This document shows positions 52,210 through 60,848 of a stretch of DNA of 64,000 nt, piece after piece. This DNA comes from Sphingorhabdus sp. EL138 (GTDB lineage: Bacteria; Pseudomonadota; Alphaproteobacteria; Sphingomonadales; Sphingomonadaceae). Numbering within the stretch: position 1 is the stretch's first letter; each line of letters opens with the position of its first letter. The position numbers were made by a program, and so were the translations under genes. The stretch lies in the NCBI RefSeq assembly GCF_945862485.1, contig NZ_CAMAYF010000002.1:62001-126000 (forward strand), read 5' to 3'. A model generated the notes under the pieces. It had not been told where the DNA came from. It did not search any database and worked only from the letters and a program-made list of their open reading frames with translations.

Positions 52210-54657
52210 TCAGAAACGGAATGTTGCACTCACGCCATAAGTCTGCGGATCACCGGGTGTGTAGCTGGTGAATGCAAGTGGCGTATTCTCCGTCGAAAGC
52301 AGACGGGTGAAGTATTTTTCCTTCATGATATTGCGTGCATAGAAAGCCAATTCCAAGTTCGGATTATCGAGCTGGAGAGCAATACGCGCGTTGAGAAGCC
52401 CATAAGAGGGGATCATCGACGTGTTTTGCAAGCCGTTGCTGATTGCTGCAATTTCGGTCGCTGTTTTTCCGACCCGCGATGCTGCGGATGCTGCGATTGG
52501 CGAAGCGAAGACCTTTGAACGCCATGAGTAATCAGCATGCAGCTTCACTGTGCCGGCGCCGATATCCATTGCATAATCACCAAAGACACCAAGGGTGTTT
52601 TTCGGCGTGTAAGGGAATTCCGCTCCAGACCAATCGGCTCCATCTAGGTTGGTGAAGCTTTGATATTTCGCGTCCGTTACCCCGAGATTTGCACCCAAGG
52701 TCAAACCGTCAGTCGGCAAGACCGTCAACTCTGCTTCAAAACCGCGAATGCGCGCTTTCGCCGCATTTGCAACACCAGACACAAGCCGCGTGCCCACAGC
52801 ACCGATCACGTTACGTTGCACGTCATCAATATTTGAATTGAATGCCGCCAAGTTCATTCGGACACGACGGTCGAGTAGGTCAATCTTCGCGCCAGCTTCA
52901 TAGTCGGTTACGACTTCAGGAACAAAGCTAACTGGAGGCACACCACCTGTAACCGCGCGGGTGTTAAGGCCGCCCGAACGCTGCGATCTGCTTGTCTTTA
53001 CATAGACGAACAAATCATCAGAAGCCTGCCAATCTGCACTAACTAGATACGACATATAATTGAACTTACGTTGCAATGTGGCACGGAGCGGATCGCTCGC
53101 ATCGCCGTCCAAGAGACCATCAGCAACCGTGCCCAGCGAGGATGTCACAACATTGGTTAGAACGTTTCGGTCTTTGTTGCGAAGCACCATGTCGCGCTTG
53201 TCATCCGTATAACGCAAGCCGCCAGTAAGACGAACCGAATCCGTCACATTATAGATCAATTGGCCATATGCTGCTGCGCTGCGGTTCTTAACGGTGCCAT
53301 CAACAGATGCCACCGAAGGGCTAAGTGGGAACAGGCTGCCGCTGTCGGAGCGGTCGGTTCCATTTTCAACAAAGTAAAATCCGCCTACAATGTACTGCAA
53401 CTGCCCCGATTTACCAGAGAGTTGGAGCTCCTGAGAAAACTGATCTTGGTTGATACGGTTACCGGCCACTGGCGGCAAGCCGCCGCTGAACCAATATGGA
53501 GTACCGTCATTGTCAGTCGAAGACTCCAATTCAACACCGCGCCAAGCCGTCGTCGACTTCAAGACAGCAGCGTCAGAGAACGCATACTCCAGCACCGCGG
53601 AAGCACCATAGCTGTCCGACTTACCATAAGCTGGCGTGCCGCCAAAAGTCCGGTAAATGTCAGTGTTGCCATTTTGCCCGTAAACGTAGCTAGCAACCGG
53701 ACCTGGACGGGTTAACAATGTTGGGCAAAGTGGGATGGCGCCGGCCTTCAGGCCGCCAAGAAATCCAGCGGTTGAAGCAGGAAGTCCGGCCGGAAGTGCT
53801 TGAGTACCGCAAGCAGCAGCGAGCAGCTCTGTCGGTGCAAATGCATTGGGAGCGGAATAGGACTTTAGTCCAACAAGCTCACCCGAATTGCGGAACTTCG
53901 AAAAATCGCCTGAGATAAGTGCTGAGAACTTGCTACCGTCTGGGTTGATACCCATTGTAAAGCGGGCATAGTCAGATTTCAGGTCGGCCAAAGGTGCGTT
54001 ACGCGTAACCGTCCGACCGTAGCCATCATGCTCACGGCGCTGATACGCAGCGCGCACGGCGACGCCAGAACCCAGCGGAACGTTAACCACGCCTTGAGCC
54101 AATATGCTATTGAAGTTACCATAGTCGAACCGCATGGAACCTTCAAATTCGTCGCTCGGCTTGTTGGCAATGATGTTGATTGCACCACCCGTCGTGTTGC
54201 GTCCGAACAGCGTACCTTGCGGGCCACGGAGGACCTCGACCCGCTGAACATCGAGAAGATCGGTTGCACCACCTGTTGATCGCGCAGCATATACACCGTC
54301 AACATAGACACCCACCGCCTGATCGATTGCAATCAGACCGTCCGCCGAACCTTGTCCGCGGATAAAGACAGTAGAAGAGCCAGGTTGGGCAACAGCGCTT
54401 GAAAATGTCAAGTTAGGCGACGACGCCTGAATTTGCTGAATATTAACAATCGCCTGCTCCGCCAGTGCTTCTCCGGAAAGCGCACTCACGGCGACAGGCG
54501 TCGTCTGCAGGCTTTCGCTCGTCTTACGTGCGGTAACAATAATCTCAGCAATTCCGCCATCATTTTCGGCTGGTTCAGAAGACTGAGCATATACTGGGAT
54601 AGATAGTGTTGCGGCCGCAATAAACGCAGCTCCGCCCAAAAACTGGTACTTTTTCAT
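52210..54657 (-). CDS. TonB-dependent outer-membrane receptor
   Basis: Outer-membrane active transporter, 815 residues. Signal peptide (1-25, ending VYAQ), a TonB-box-like EIIVTARK, plug domain (VFIRGQGSADGLIAIDQAVGVYVDGVY, VEVLRGPQGTLFGRNTTGGAINI) and a beta-barrel ending in the phenylalanine of YGVSATFRF. The GRNTTGGAINI plug type is the large sphingomonad group thought to import diverse organic substrates. The ligand is unknown; terpenoid or sterol uptake is suggested by neighbours. No substrate-binding or FecR gene is beside it. Confidence 0.95.
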   Translation of the reverse strand: MKKYQFLGGAAFIAAATLSIPVYAQSSEPAENDGGIAEIIVTARKTSESLQTTPVAVSALSGEALAEQAIVNIQQIQASSPNLTFSSAVAQPGSSTVFIRGQGSADGLIAIDQAVGVYVDGVYAARSTGGATDLLDVQRVEVLRGPQGTLFGRNTTGGAINIIANKPSDEFEGSMRFDYGNFNSILAQGVVNVPLGSGVAVRAAYQRREHDGYGRTVTRNAPLADLKSDYARFTMGINPDGSKFSALISGDFSKFRNSGELVGLKSYSAPNAFAPTELLAAACGTQALPAGLPASTAGFLGGLKAGAIPLCPTLLTRPGPVASYVYGQNGNTDIYRTFGGTPAYGKSDSYGASAVLEYAFSDAAVLKSTTAWRGVELESSTDNDGTPYWFSGGLPPVAGNRINQDQFSQELQLSGKSGQLQYIVGGFYFVENGTDRSDSGSLFPLSPSVASVDGTVKNRSAAAYGQLIYNVTDSVRLTGGLRYTDDKRDMVLRNKDRNVLTNVVTSSLGTVADGLLDGDASDPLRATLQRKFNYMSYLVSADWQASDDLFVYVKTSRSQRSGGLNTRAVTGGVPPVSFVPEVVTDYEAGAKIDLLDRRVRMNLAAFNSNIDDVQRNVIGAVGTRLVSGVANAAKARIRGFEAELTVLPTDGLTLGANLGVTDAKYQSFTNLDGADWSGAEFPYTPKNTLGVFGDYAMDIGAGTVKLHADYSWRSKVFASPIAASAASRVGKTATEIAAISNGLQNTSMIPSYGLLNARIALQLDNPNLELAFYARNIMKEKYFTRLLSTENTPLAFTSYTPGDPQTYGVSATFRF

Positions 54658-54978
54658 AGTCCTCTCCTTTATGTCGATGGTCCGGTGACATTTACATGTC
54701 TATTATCGAACATAGTTAGATGATTACGATGTTCAGAACACAAGTCCACCCAAGATTTTAACATTCAATGAGAAGTGCCGCAGAAAGTTGAAATTTTTAT
54801 TTTTCTGTGGCTAAAACGCAACACCTCTAGTGCATAGGGCTTCGAATATTGCGCCGTAGAAAGCGCTGTCATACAAAAAGAATCAATCGAACCGGCAGAA
54901 ATAGAGAGTAATGCTCCGCGCGCGACTCCAGCCGCCACTTAAAGTTTGCGACGCCCCCAATGAACGTTTAGGTGGCGC
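54658..54978. promoter_or_regulatory. TonB receptor upstream region with operator-like dyad and hairpin
   Basis: 321 bases without a gene. GACATTTACATGTC (54687-54700; arms GACAT and ATGTC) lies 30 bases upstream of the receptor start and may be an operator. At the far end GCCACTTAAA (54934-54943) and TTTAGGTGGC (54967-54976) pair with one wobble, directly after the thioesterase stop on the minus strand; this may stabilise or end that transcript. Confidence 0.4.
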
Positions 54979-55785
54979 TTATTCGGCCTTAGGATGAACC
55001 CGCATAATCATCGATTGGCTGGCGGTGGCCATTAAGACCCCATCGGGCGAGTAAAGGCGCATCCGGCCATGCACGATGCCCTGCACGAGTGCTTCGATCT
55101 GAACGTCGCATAACATCCATTCGCACGGGACGATACGACCGTAACGGATGGTATTATCCAGACTGTTTCCGCCTGCATGAAGCCCCGTCGCACCCGCGAT
55201 TCCCGACGCTACATAATCAGCAGCAATAGCAAGAATGCGCGCGTCAGCAATATGCCCTTCGCGCGAACGGAGCCAAAACACCAATCGTCCGTCGCTTCGT
55301 GCATTGATCGATTTATCGCCGTGGAAATGGCCTTTCGCGACACGGATTTCCAAACGTGCGTTCAACCCTGAGCCGTCTCCACGCCAATAATTGGCCTCTG
55401 GGCAATCATCCGGCTGATTAACATCGGGCATAGTCACCCATTGGTCTGATTCCGGGGCATCTCTCGCGCCCAATGCAGCATTAACGGTAATGATTTTCTG
55501 ATCGTCAATATGCAGCAGGACATTGGCCTGTGTTGTCATTCGTCCAGCGACCGGGACGACCACGTCCAGATCAACAATCTTCCCCGGACGAGCGAAGGAC
55601 AAATATTGCGCGGTTGCCCAAATAACAGGCCGCCCACATGTTTGCTCCATCGCTTGAATCGACGCGGCCATGCCGACCCCCCCAAACAAAAATTGCCTAT
55701 CCGCAGGGCCAGTGCACAAATTGCGCTCAACCTGAAGATACCAACGATGCGGGTTATGTGTCGCGTTCAACTCAAACATGTTCAA
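54979..55785 (-). CDS. TesB-like acyl-CoA thioesterase (double hotdog)
   Basis: Acyl-CoA thioester hydrolase of 268 residues with two hotdog halves. The C-terminal half carries the thioesterase II-type active-site pattern GGNSLDNTIRYGR (Asp), then VQIEALVQGIVHGRMRLYSPDG (Gln), and ends ASQSMIMRVHP. It is clearly paralogous to the gene at 59137-59970 in those segments. It likely releases a free acid from a CoA ester. It lies 20 bases after the acyltransferase-core gene on the same strand. Confidence 0.82.
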   Translation of the reverse strand: MNMFELNATHNPHRWYLQVERNLCTGPADRQFLFGGVGMAASIQAMEQTCGRPVIWATAQYLSFARPGKIVDLDVVVPVAGRMTTQANVLLHIDDQKIITVNAALGARDAPESDQWVTMPDVNQPDDCPEANYWRGDGSGLNARLEIRVAKGHFHGDKSINARSDGRLVFWLRSREGHIADARILAIAADYVASGIAGATGLHAGGNSLDNTIRYGRIVPCEWMLCDVQIEALVQGIVHGRMRLYSPDGVLMATASQSMIMRVHPKAE

Positions 55786-55805
55786 TTCCGGGTTGCATAG
55801 TGCAT

Positions 55806-56519
55806 TTATAACGCAGCAGGATCATTCAGGAGCGCACCAAGTCGACGAACGAAGCGCGCTGCGTCGGCACCATTAATCACACGATGATCATAGCTAAGCG
55901 ACAGTGGCATCATTAACCGCGGTTGGAACGTAGCGCCATCCCAAACGGGCATCATACGCGATTGCGTTACCCCAAGAATTGCAACTTCAGGCTGATTGAC
56001 GATCGGCGTAAATCCGGTTCCACCAATCCCCCCCAAAGACGAGATCGTCATACAGCCACCTGTCATCGCGCTCATGGGCAGTCCCTTGTCGCGCGCCAGT
56101 GCACTCAATTCAGCCAGTTCCGTACTTAATGTTGGCAAATCTTTGGTATCAACATCGCGCAACACGGGCACCAAAAGACCCAGCGGGCCGTCGACGGCTA
56201 TGCCGATGTTAAAATATTTTTTGAGCACCAGCGTCTTGCCGTCATCCGCCAAGGAGGAGTTAAACGTTGGGAATTCGCCCAGCGCTATCGCCAAAGCCTT
56301 GGCGAGGAATATCAATGGCGAGAGTTTGACATCTTTCGCAAGTGACTTTCGAAATGCCTCTAACGCCGTGACATCTACATCATCATTATGGGTAACGTGG
56401 GGTATCTCGGTCCAGCTCTTCGTCAAACGGCGCGCCACAACTTTTTGGAAGTTGGTCAAAGCGACACTTTCAATCGAACCAAATGGAGCAAATTGGTCCT
56501 CAAACTTTGGTTCAGTCAT
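55806..56519 (-). CDS. Stand-alone AceF-type 2-oxoacid dehydrogenase E2 catalytic core
   Basis: Dihydrolipoamide acyltransferase catalytic domain only, 237 residues from ATG 56519 (AAGGAAG upstream); ATG 56543 is also possible. FGSIESVALTNFQKVVARRLTKSW and PHVTHNDDVDVTALEAFRK match the start of the AceF core. The active site is YDHRVINGADAARF, in which Asn replaces the more usual Asp, as in pseudomonad/Azotobacter AceF. No lipoyl domain or E3/E1-binding domain is present, so it cannot act as a normal E2 by itself. It may be an acyl-CoA-dependent acyltransferase or borrow a lipoyl domain. Divergent from the acyl-CoA ligase. Confidence 0.88.
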   Translation of the reverse strand: MTEPKFEDQFAPFGSIESVALTNFQKVVARRLTKSWTEIPHVTHNDDVDVTALEAFRKSLAKDVKLSPLIFLAKALAIALGEFPTFNSSLADDGKTLVLKKYFNIGIAVDGPLGLLVPVLRDVDTKDLPTLSTELAELSALARDKGLPMSAMTGGCMTISSLGGIGGTGFTPIVNQPEVAILGVTQSRMMPVWDGATFQPRLMMPLSLSYDHRVINGADAARFVRRLGALLNDPAAL

Positions 56520-56554
56520 TGTCTTCCTTTCAACTTTCGTCATAGCTTTACCTT

Positions 56555-56584
56555 TTGCGCAGGCGCACTTGCAACGCTTGCGCA
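56555..56584. promoter_or_regulatory. Repeated TTGCGCA elements in divergent promoter
   Basis: TTGCGCA at 56555-56561 and 56578-56584 are spaced 23 bases apart, about two helical turns. Each core TGCGCA is self-palindromic. They lie between the acyltransferase-core and ligase genes and may be operator half-sites. Confidence 0.35.
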
Positions 56585-56645
56585 CATACATCATAATCAT
56601 ATATACTTTAAATTCAAACGAAGATGGCGAGGATCTGGGAGAGTG

Positions 56646-58256
56646 ATGACAGATAATGAATATGCCGCGCTTGGCCTGCAGGCGCCGGCATCACGAATCG
56701 ACCCTCCCGGGGCGCCCCGCGACGTCGCATCGTTGATCGATCGAGCTGCAGCGAATTGTTCGGATAATGAAGCGCTCGATGACGGACACCAAAGCCTCAC
56801 CTTCAAACAATTGGCCGACGCCGTATCTGCAGCAGCGTTGCTTCTGCACTCGGCAGGTATCCGGGGCGGCGATCGCATTGCTGCATCATTGGGTAATGAG
56901 GCTAATCTCATCATCGCTTTTTTTGCAGCGATGCGCCTTGGTGCCGTTTGGGTTGGAATAAACAAAATCCTTCCAGCGGACGACAAGCGTTTTATACTCG
57001 ACCATAGCGGAACAAAACTGCTGCTGACGGACACCTCGTTGCGGGATCAGATCGAAAGCTTACGAAAAGATATCTCGGCACTGGATGTTGTTTGGTATCT
57101 TGATGCCAGCAACGATGACGGCGGCTGGGCACATGCGTTGGCGACCTTGCCTGCGGTCGATGCACCCAAACCCGAGATTGACCCGTTTGCGCCTGCGGCA
57201 ATTATGTATACCAGCGGCACTACTGGTGTACCCAAAGGCGTCGTTCACAGCCAGCATAATATGGTGGTCGTTCCCGCCGGCGAATTCGCGCACGGGATTT
57301 TGCAACCAGATGCGCGCAGGGGCTCTTGCTTACCGCTGACGATCACAAACGTAATGATAATCGGTCCAATTTCGGCGTATTTGTCGTGCAAACCATTTTT
57401 GTTTGCGCCTTCGCCGAAAATCGATCTTTTGGTGGATTGGTTTCATGAAAAGCGCGTAGAATCCATCGCGCTTGTTCCGACCATAGTTTATGATCTGCTT
57501 CAGTCAGACCGCGATTTGCCTGAAAACCTGTGGTTGGGTTGCGGCGGTGCGCCGCTGCCACACGTTATGCGTGAAGCATTTTTTAATCGGCACGGGTTTC
57601 ATATAATGACGAGCTATGGCCTTACCGAAGCGCCAACGGTTGTTGCACATCCCATGGATGAGGTCGCCCCCGAGGGTGCAAGTGGACGGGCGCTTCCGCA
57701 TCTTGAAATTACCATCCGCGATGACGAAGGTCGTATTTTGCCGAATGGTGAGGTTGGCGAAGTCTGTTTTGGACCAGTATCGACTGGCCCTTGGGCACAT
57801 GTTTACACCCCCCCGCTCGGTTATTGGCGCGACGGTGAAAAGACGGCCGCGCTGTTACGCGGAGGCGTAGTGCATTCGGGCGACCATGGCAGCCTAGACG
57901 ACAATGGCTGGCTGAGTATCGCAGACCGCAGTTCCGAACTAATCCTACGCGGTGGATCAAACGTATACCCTGCTGAAATAGAACGTATCTTACATTCGCA
58001 CGATGGTGTTGCTGATTGTGCGATCGTCGGCAAACCCGATATGCGCATGGGCATGCTAACCGTGGCGTGCATTCAGCGGGCCGACTTGAACCATGATGTC
58101 ACCATGCTTCAAGACGAATTGCGTGCGCTGTGCGCCGAAAAACTGGTCCGCTATAAAATGCCGGACGAGTGGCGTTTTATGGATGAGCTGCCGCGAAACG
58201 CCATGGGTAAGGTCATCAAGCCACGATTACGTGAAATCGTGGTTGGAACAGATTGA
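56646..58256 (+). CDS. AMP-forming acyl-CoA ligase
   Basis: ANL-family enzyme, 536 residues. The start is ATG 56646 with GGGAG nearby; the longer frame to 56388 would overlap the acyltransferase gene and is rejected. Motifs: AMP-binding YTSGTTGVPKGVVHS, SYGLTEAP, YWRDGEKTA, HSGDHGSLDDNGWLSIADR and SELILRGGSNVYPAEIE, and the C-terminal LPRNAMGKVIKPRLR lysine. It would activate an acid produced upstream to its CoA ester. Followed by an SDR and a thioesterase. Confidence 0.93.
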   Translation: MTDNEYAALGLQAPASRIDPPGAPRDVASLIDRAAANCSDNEALDDGHQSLTFKQLADAVSAAALLLHSAGIRGGDRIAASLGNEANLIIAFFAAMRLGAVWVGINKILPADDKRFILDHSGTKLLLTDTSLRDQIESLRKDISALDVVWYLDASNDDGGWAHALATLPAVDAPKPEIDPFAPAAIMYTSGTTGVPKGVVHSQHNMVVVPAGEFAHGILQPDARRGSCLPLTITNVMIIGPISAYLSCKPFLFAPSPKIDLLVDWFHEKRVESIALVPTIVYDLLQSDRDLPENLWLGCGGAPLPHVMREAFFNRHGFHIMTSYGLTEAPTVVAHPMDEVAPEGASGRALPHLEITIRDDEGRILPNGEVGEVCFGPVSTGPWAHVYTPPLGYWRDGEKTAALLRGGVVHSGDHGSLDDNGWLSIADRSSELILRGGSNVYPAEIERILHSHDGVADCAIVGKPDMRMGMLTVACIQRADLNHDVTMLQDELRALCAEKLVRYKMPDEWRFMDELPRNAMGKVIKPRLREIVVGTD

Positions 58257-58303
58257 TCCAAAAAATTCATTCGTAAATCAAATTACTGCTACAGGAGTTT
58301 TAA

Positions 58304-59140
58304 ATGCCTCAGCCACATATCTTTCACGGACGCATGACAGGTTGGCGCGCTATCGTAACCGGTGCAGGCACGCTTGGCGACGGCGTTGGTACAGGTAAAG
58401 CCATTGCGACTTTGTTCGCCGCTGAAGGCGCTAAGGTTGCACTATTCGATCTGGATGAAGCGCGGGCGCGAACCACGTTGGAATTGATTAACAGCATGAA
58501 GGGTGATGCCTGCATCTTTACCGGCAACGTTGCAGATGCACAGGATGCCAAGCGAATGACTGGAGAGGCGCTGGAATGGCTTGGTGGGCTTGATACGCTT
58601 GTCAACAATATAGGAATTGGTGCTGGGGCTGGTCAGTTGCATGTTGTTGCGCCTGACGACATTGATAGGGTTTTGTCCGTAAACCTCGGTACAGTCATCA
58701 ACATGTGCCGCGAAGCGATGCCAGCTTTGCTTGCTGGTAATGGTAAGTCGATCGTTAATATCTCATCGGTTGCGGGCATATTGGCGCATGGCAATTCAGC
58801 ATATGGTCCAAGCAAAGCTGCAGTGATTCAACTGACCGCCGAACTGGCTGTGATGTATGGTCGTGACGGAATTCGCGCCAATTGTGTCGCTCCGGGCCAT
58901 ATCATGACCCCTATGGTTGAAGCATATGTTAAAGGAGAAGGACGCAGAGTTCGTAGCGCCATAGCGCCAATCGGGATTGAAGGTGATGCGTGGGACATTG
59001 CCCAAGCAGCCTTATTCTTGGCTGGTTCGGAGAGCCGTTTTATAACAGGCATTACATTGCCGGTTGATGGCGGCGTCACGGTTGTGGGACCGATGGCTGC
59101 TTATGAGCGTGTTGTTCAGGAAGCCCCAGCGCAAGCTTGA
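58304..59140 (+). CDS. Short-chain dehydrogenase/reductase
   Basis: SDR of 278 residues with AGGAG upstream of the ATG. The glycine motif has an insert: TGAGTLGDGVGTGKAIA, so the phosphate-binding loop is a few residues longer than usual. Asn in SVNLGT, Ser in ISSVAG, Tyr/Lys in YGPSKAA and the end GITLPVDGGVTVVG are present. A likely 3-hydroxyacyl-CoA or alcohol dehydrogenase between the ligase (47 bases) and a thioesterase, whose start overlaps its stop. Confidence 0.9.
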   Translation: MPQPHIFHGRMTGWRAIVTGAGTLGDGVGTGKAIATLFAAEGAKVALFDLDEARARTTLELINSMKGDACIFTGNVADAQDAKRMTGEALEWLGGLDTLVNNIGIGAGAGQLHVVAPDDIDRVLSVNLGTVINMCREAMPALLAGNGKSIVNISSVAGILAHGNSAYGPSKAAVIQLTAELAVMYGRDGIRANCVAPGHIMTPMVEAYVKGEGRRVRSAIAPIGIEGDAWDIAQAALFLAGSESRFITGITLPVDGGVTVVGPMAAYERVVQEAPAQA

Positions 59141-59970
59141 ACTCGATAATTCTTATGATTTTTGAAACTACTTACCCAAAGCCCGAACCAACAGACATTG
59201 CTGATTGCCTAAAATTCGTTGTTCCGGAACATCTCTGTGTGGGCGGCGCTGCCGAACCGTTTTTATACGGTGGAAGCGGGTTTGCTGCGTGCGTGGCGGC
59301 TATGGAATATTTCACCGGCCTGCCCGCGATATTCGCGTCGGCGCAATTCACGGGCAAAGGCCGCAATGGGGATATCATCAGCATTTTGCCAGAATATATT
59401 TCGGGCGGAAATAGCATCAAACAATGCTGGCTACGCGCGCAGATTGGAGATGCACCTTTTGCGACCCTGTTGGGTGCCACCGGTGCACGCGACGACGATA
59501 CAGTGCATCAAGGTGTTAAAGCGCCAAATGTTCTTCAACCGCACGAATGCGAAGAGCGATCCGTTGCCCGGCAAATTTCAAGTAATCTGAATGCGCTTTT
59601 CGAATTTCGGCTTGCTAGCGGTCAACTTCCTGATCAGCGGGACTGGACGGGCGCCATTGGGCAAGACACTGCTTTTTGGATACGCAAGCGGTCTGGCATC
59701 CCTGTATCGCGTATGGAGTTGCCAGTCATTGCAGACCTCGCGGCGATGGCCTTGCCGAGCGCGATGGGAAAGCCGGCAAGCGGCAACAGCCTCGACAACA
59801 ATATTAGGTTCGTGAGAGAAGCAGACAGCGAGTGGATATTGTCCTGCACCCAAGTGGCGTCGGTGCAAAATGGGTTGACCCACATCGGGACCAACATATT
59901 TTCACAAGACGGATCCATTTTGGCCGTTGCCAGTCAATCTATGATTCTACGAGTACGCCCGCCAACTTGA
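59137..59970 (+). CDS. TesB-like acyl-CoA thioesterase (second paralog)
   Basis: Double-hotdog protein of 277 residues. The C-terminal segments NSLDNNIRFVR, TQVASVQNGLTHIGTNIFSQDG and ASQSMILRVRP line up with the thioesterase at 54979-55785, showing common origin. The N-terminal halves are much less alike. The start is either TTG 59137 (overlapping the SDR stop) or ATG 59155. Last gene of the ligase operon. Confidence 0.82.
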   Translation: MNSIILMIFETTYPKPEPTDIADCLKFVVPEHLCVGGAAEPFLYGGSGFAACVAAMEYFTGLPAIFASAQFTGKGRNGDIISILPEYISGGNSIKQCWLRAQIGDAPFATLLGATGARDDDTVHQGVKAPNVLQPHECEERSVARQISSNLNALFEFRLASGQLPDQRDWTGAIGQDTAFWIRKRSGIPVSRMELPVIADLAAMALPSAMGKPASGNSLDNNIRFVREADSEWILSCTQVASVQNGLTHIGTNIFSQDGSILAVASQSMILRVRPPT

Positions 59971-60014
59971 ATTGCTGAGTGGTCCATTTCCTCCAAAGTG
60001 CTTTGGAACCGTTG

Positions 60015-60560
60015 TCATGCTTTCGGTAAACCGGCGCAAAGCAATACGGTATGTAGCTTTATCATGTCACGAAACTCATCGGCACTCGTGGCGACATTGC
60101 GCAGTCCACGTGCACCATAAAGCAGTACGTTGGCAATTTCGCGCGCTGGGGTCGTGCTTGTCACGTCGCTGTCCAAAACAATATCAGCAAAAAAGTCCAC
60201 AAACATTGTGTATATTTCGCGCACGACTGGAAATTTGAGATCGTCCATATCCCTTGCATCCGGCGCGGTTTGTTGAAGATCGTACACGCGTAACAGCAGC
60301 ATCTCACAGGCCGTAACCAGCTTTTGTTCAATACCATCGCACTGCGCGATGGCTTGCCGGATTTCTTCCAACCGCTGATTTGCCATATGCATCGTTGCAG
60401 CAGAAAAAACCTGCTCTTTACCAGGAAACAACAGATATAAGGCAGGCCGCGACATGCCCGCCGCCTTGGCGATGTCCCCCATAGTCGTCCGCGCATATCC
60501 GTAGCGGAGGAAAACTTCACCAGCAGCTTCAACAGTCCGTGTTAACTTTTCATCTGCCAT
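60015..60560 (-). CDS. TetR-family transcriptional regulator
   Basis: Short TetR protein, 181 residues. Helix-turn-helix: VEAAGEVFLRYGYARTTMGDIAKAAGMSRPALYLLFPGKEQVFSAA. The C-terminal ligand domain is unassigned. Convergent with the thioesterase gene and upstream of the crotonase operon on the same strand order. A 27-bp imperfect palindrome lies 54 bases upstream of its start. Confidence 0.9.
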   Translation of the reverse strand: MADEKLTRTVEAAGEVFLRYGYARTTMGDIAKAAGMSRPALYLLFPGKEQVFSAATMHMANQRLEEIRQAIAQCDGIEQKLVTACEMLLLRVYDLQQTAPDARDMDDLKFPVVREIYTMFVDFFADIVLDSDVTSTTPAREIANVLLYGARGLRNVATSADEFRDMIKLHTVLLCAGLPKA

Positions 60561-60848
60561 AGAAAACTCGTAAATCTCATTATGGTCCCTCTGCCTTTCG
60601 CCAAGCAGGATTGAACGTTACGACGAATTTCGTCAGAACGTCAAACAATCAAAGAGATTAGAAATTTTTAACGGCATGTCGATCTAGGCGCTATGTACAT
60701 GGGAGGGCAGTCAAAGCCGATACACGCAGTTTTATACAAGCTGTAAATAGCACAGCGGTCGCCGCTTTCAAACCAGCAGGGCCGCGCACTCTGGTTGAGA
60801 ACACGGCCCCGCAGCGATATAATTAATAATCCAAATTGAAAACGACGA
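60561..60848. promoter_or_regulatory. tetR upstream region with 27-bp palindrome
   Basis: 288 bases without a gene. At 60615-60641 the arms ACGTT-AC-GACGAA and TTCGTC-AG-AACGT surround a central T; 11 of 13 positions pair, including a perfect GACGAA/TTCGTC core (60622-60634). This is a strong autoregulatory operator candidate for the TetR gene. The rest shows nothing recognisable. Confidence 0.5.

Noticed and set aside
55996..56646. Open frame of 216 codons on the plus strand
   Set aside because: Antisense to the acyltransferase core, whose active-site motif is clear on the other strand.
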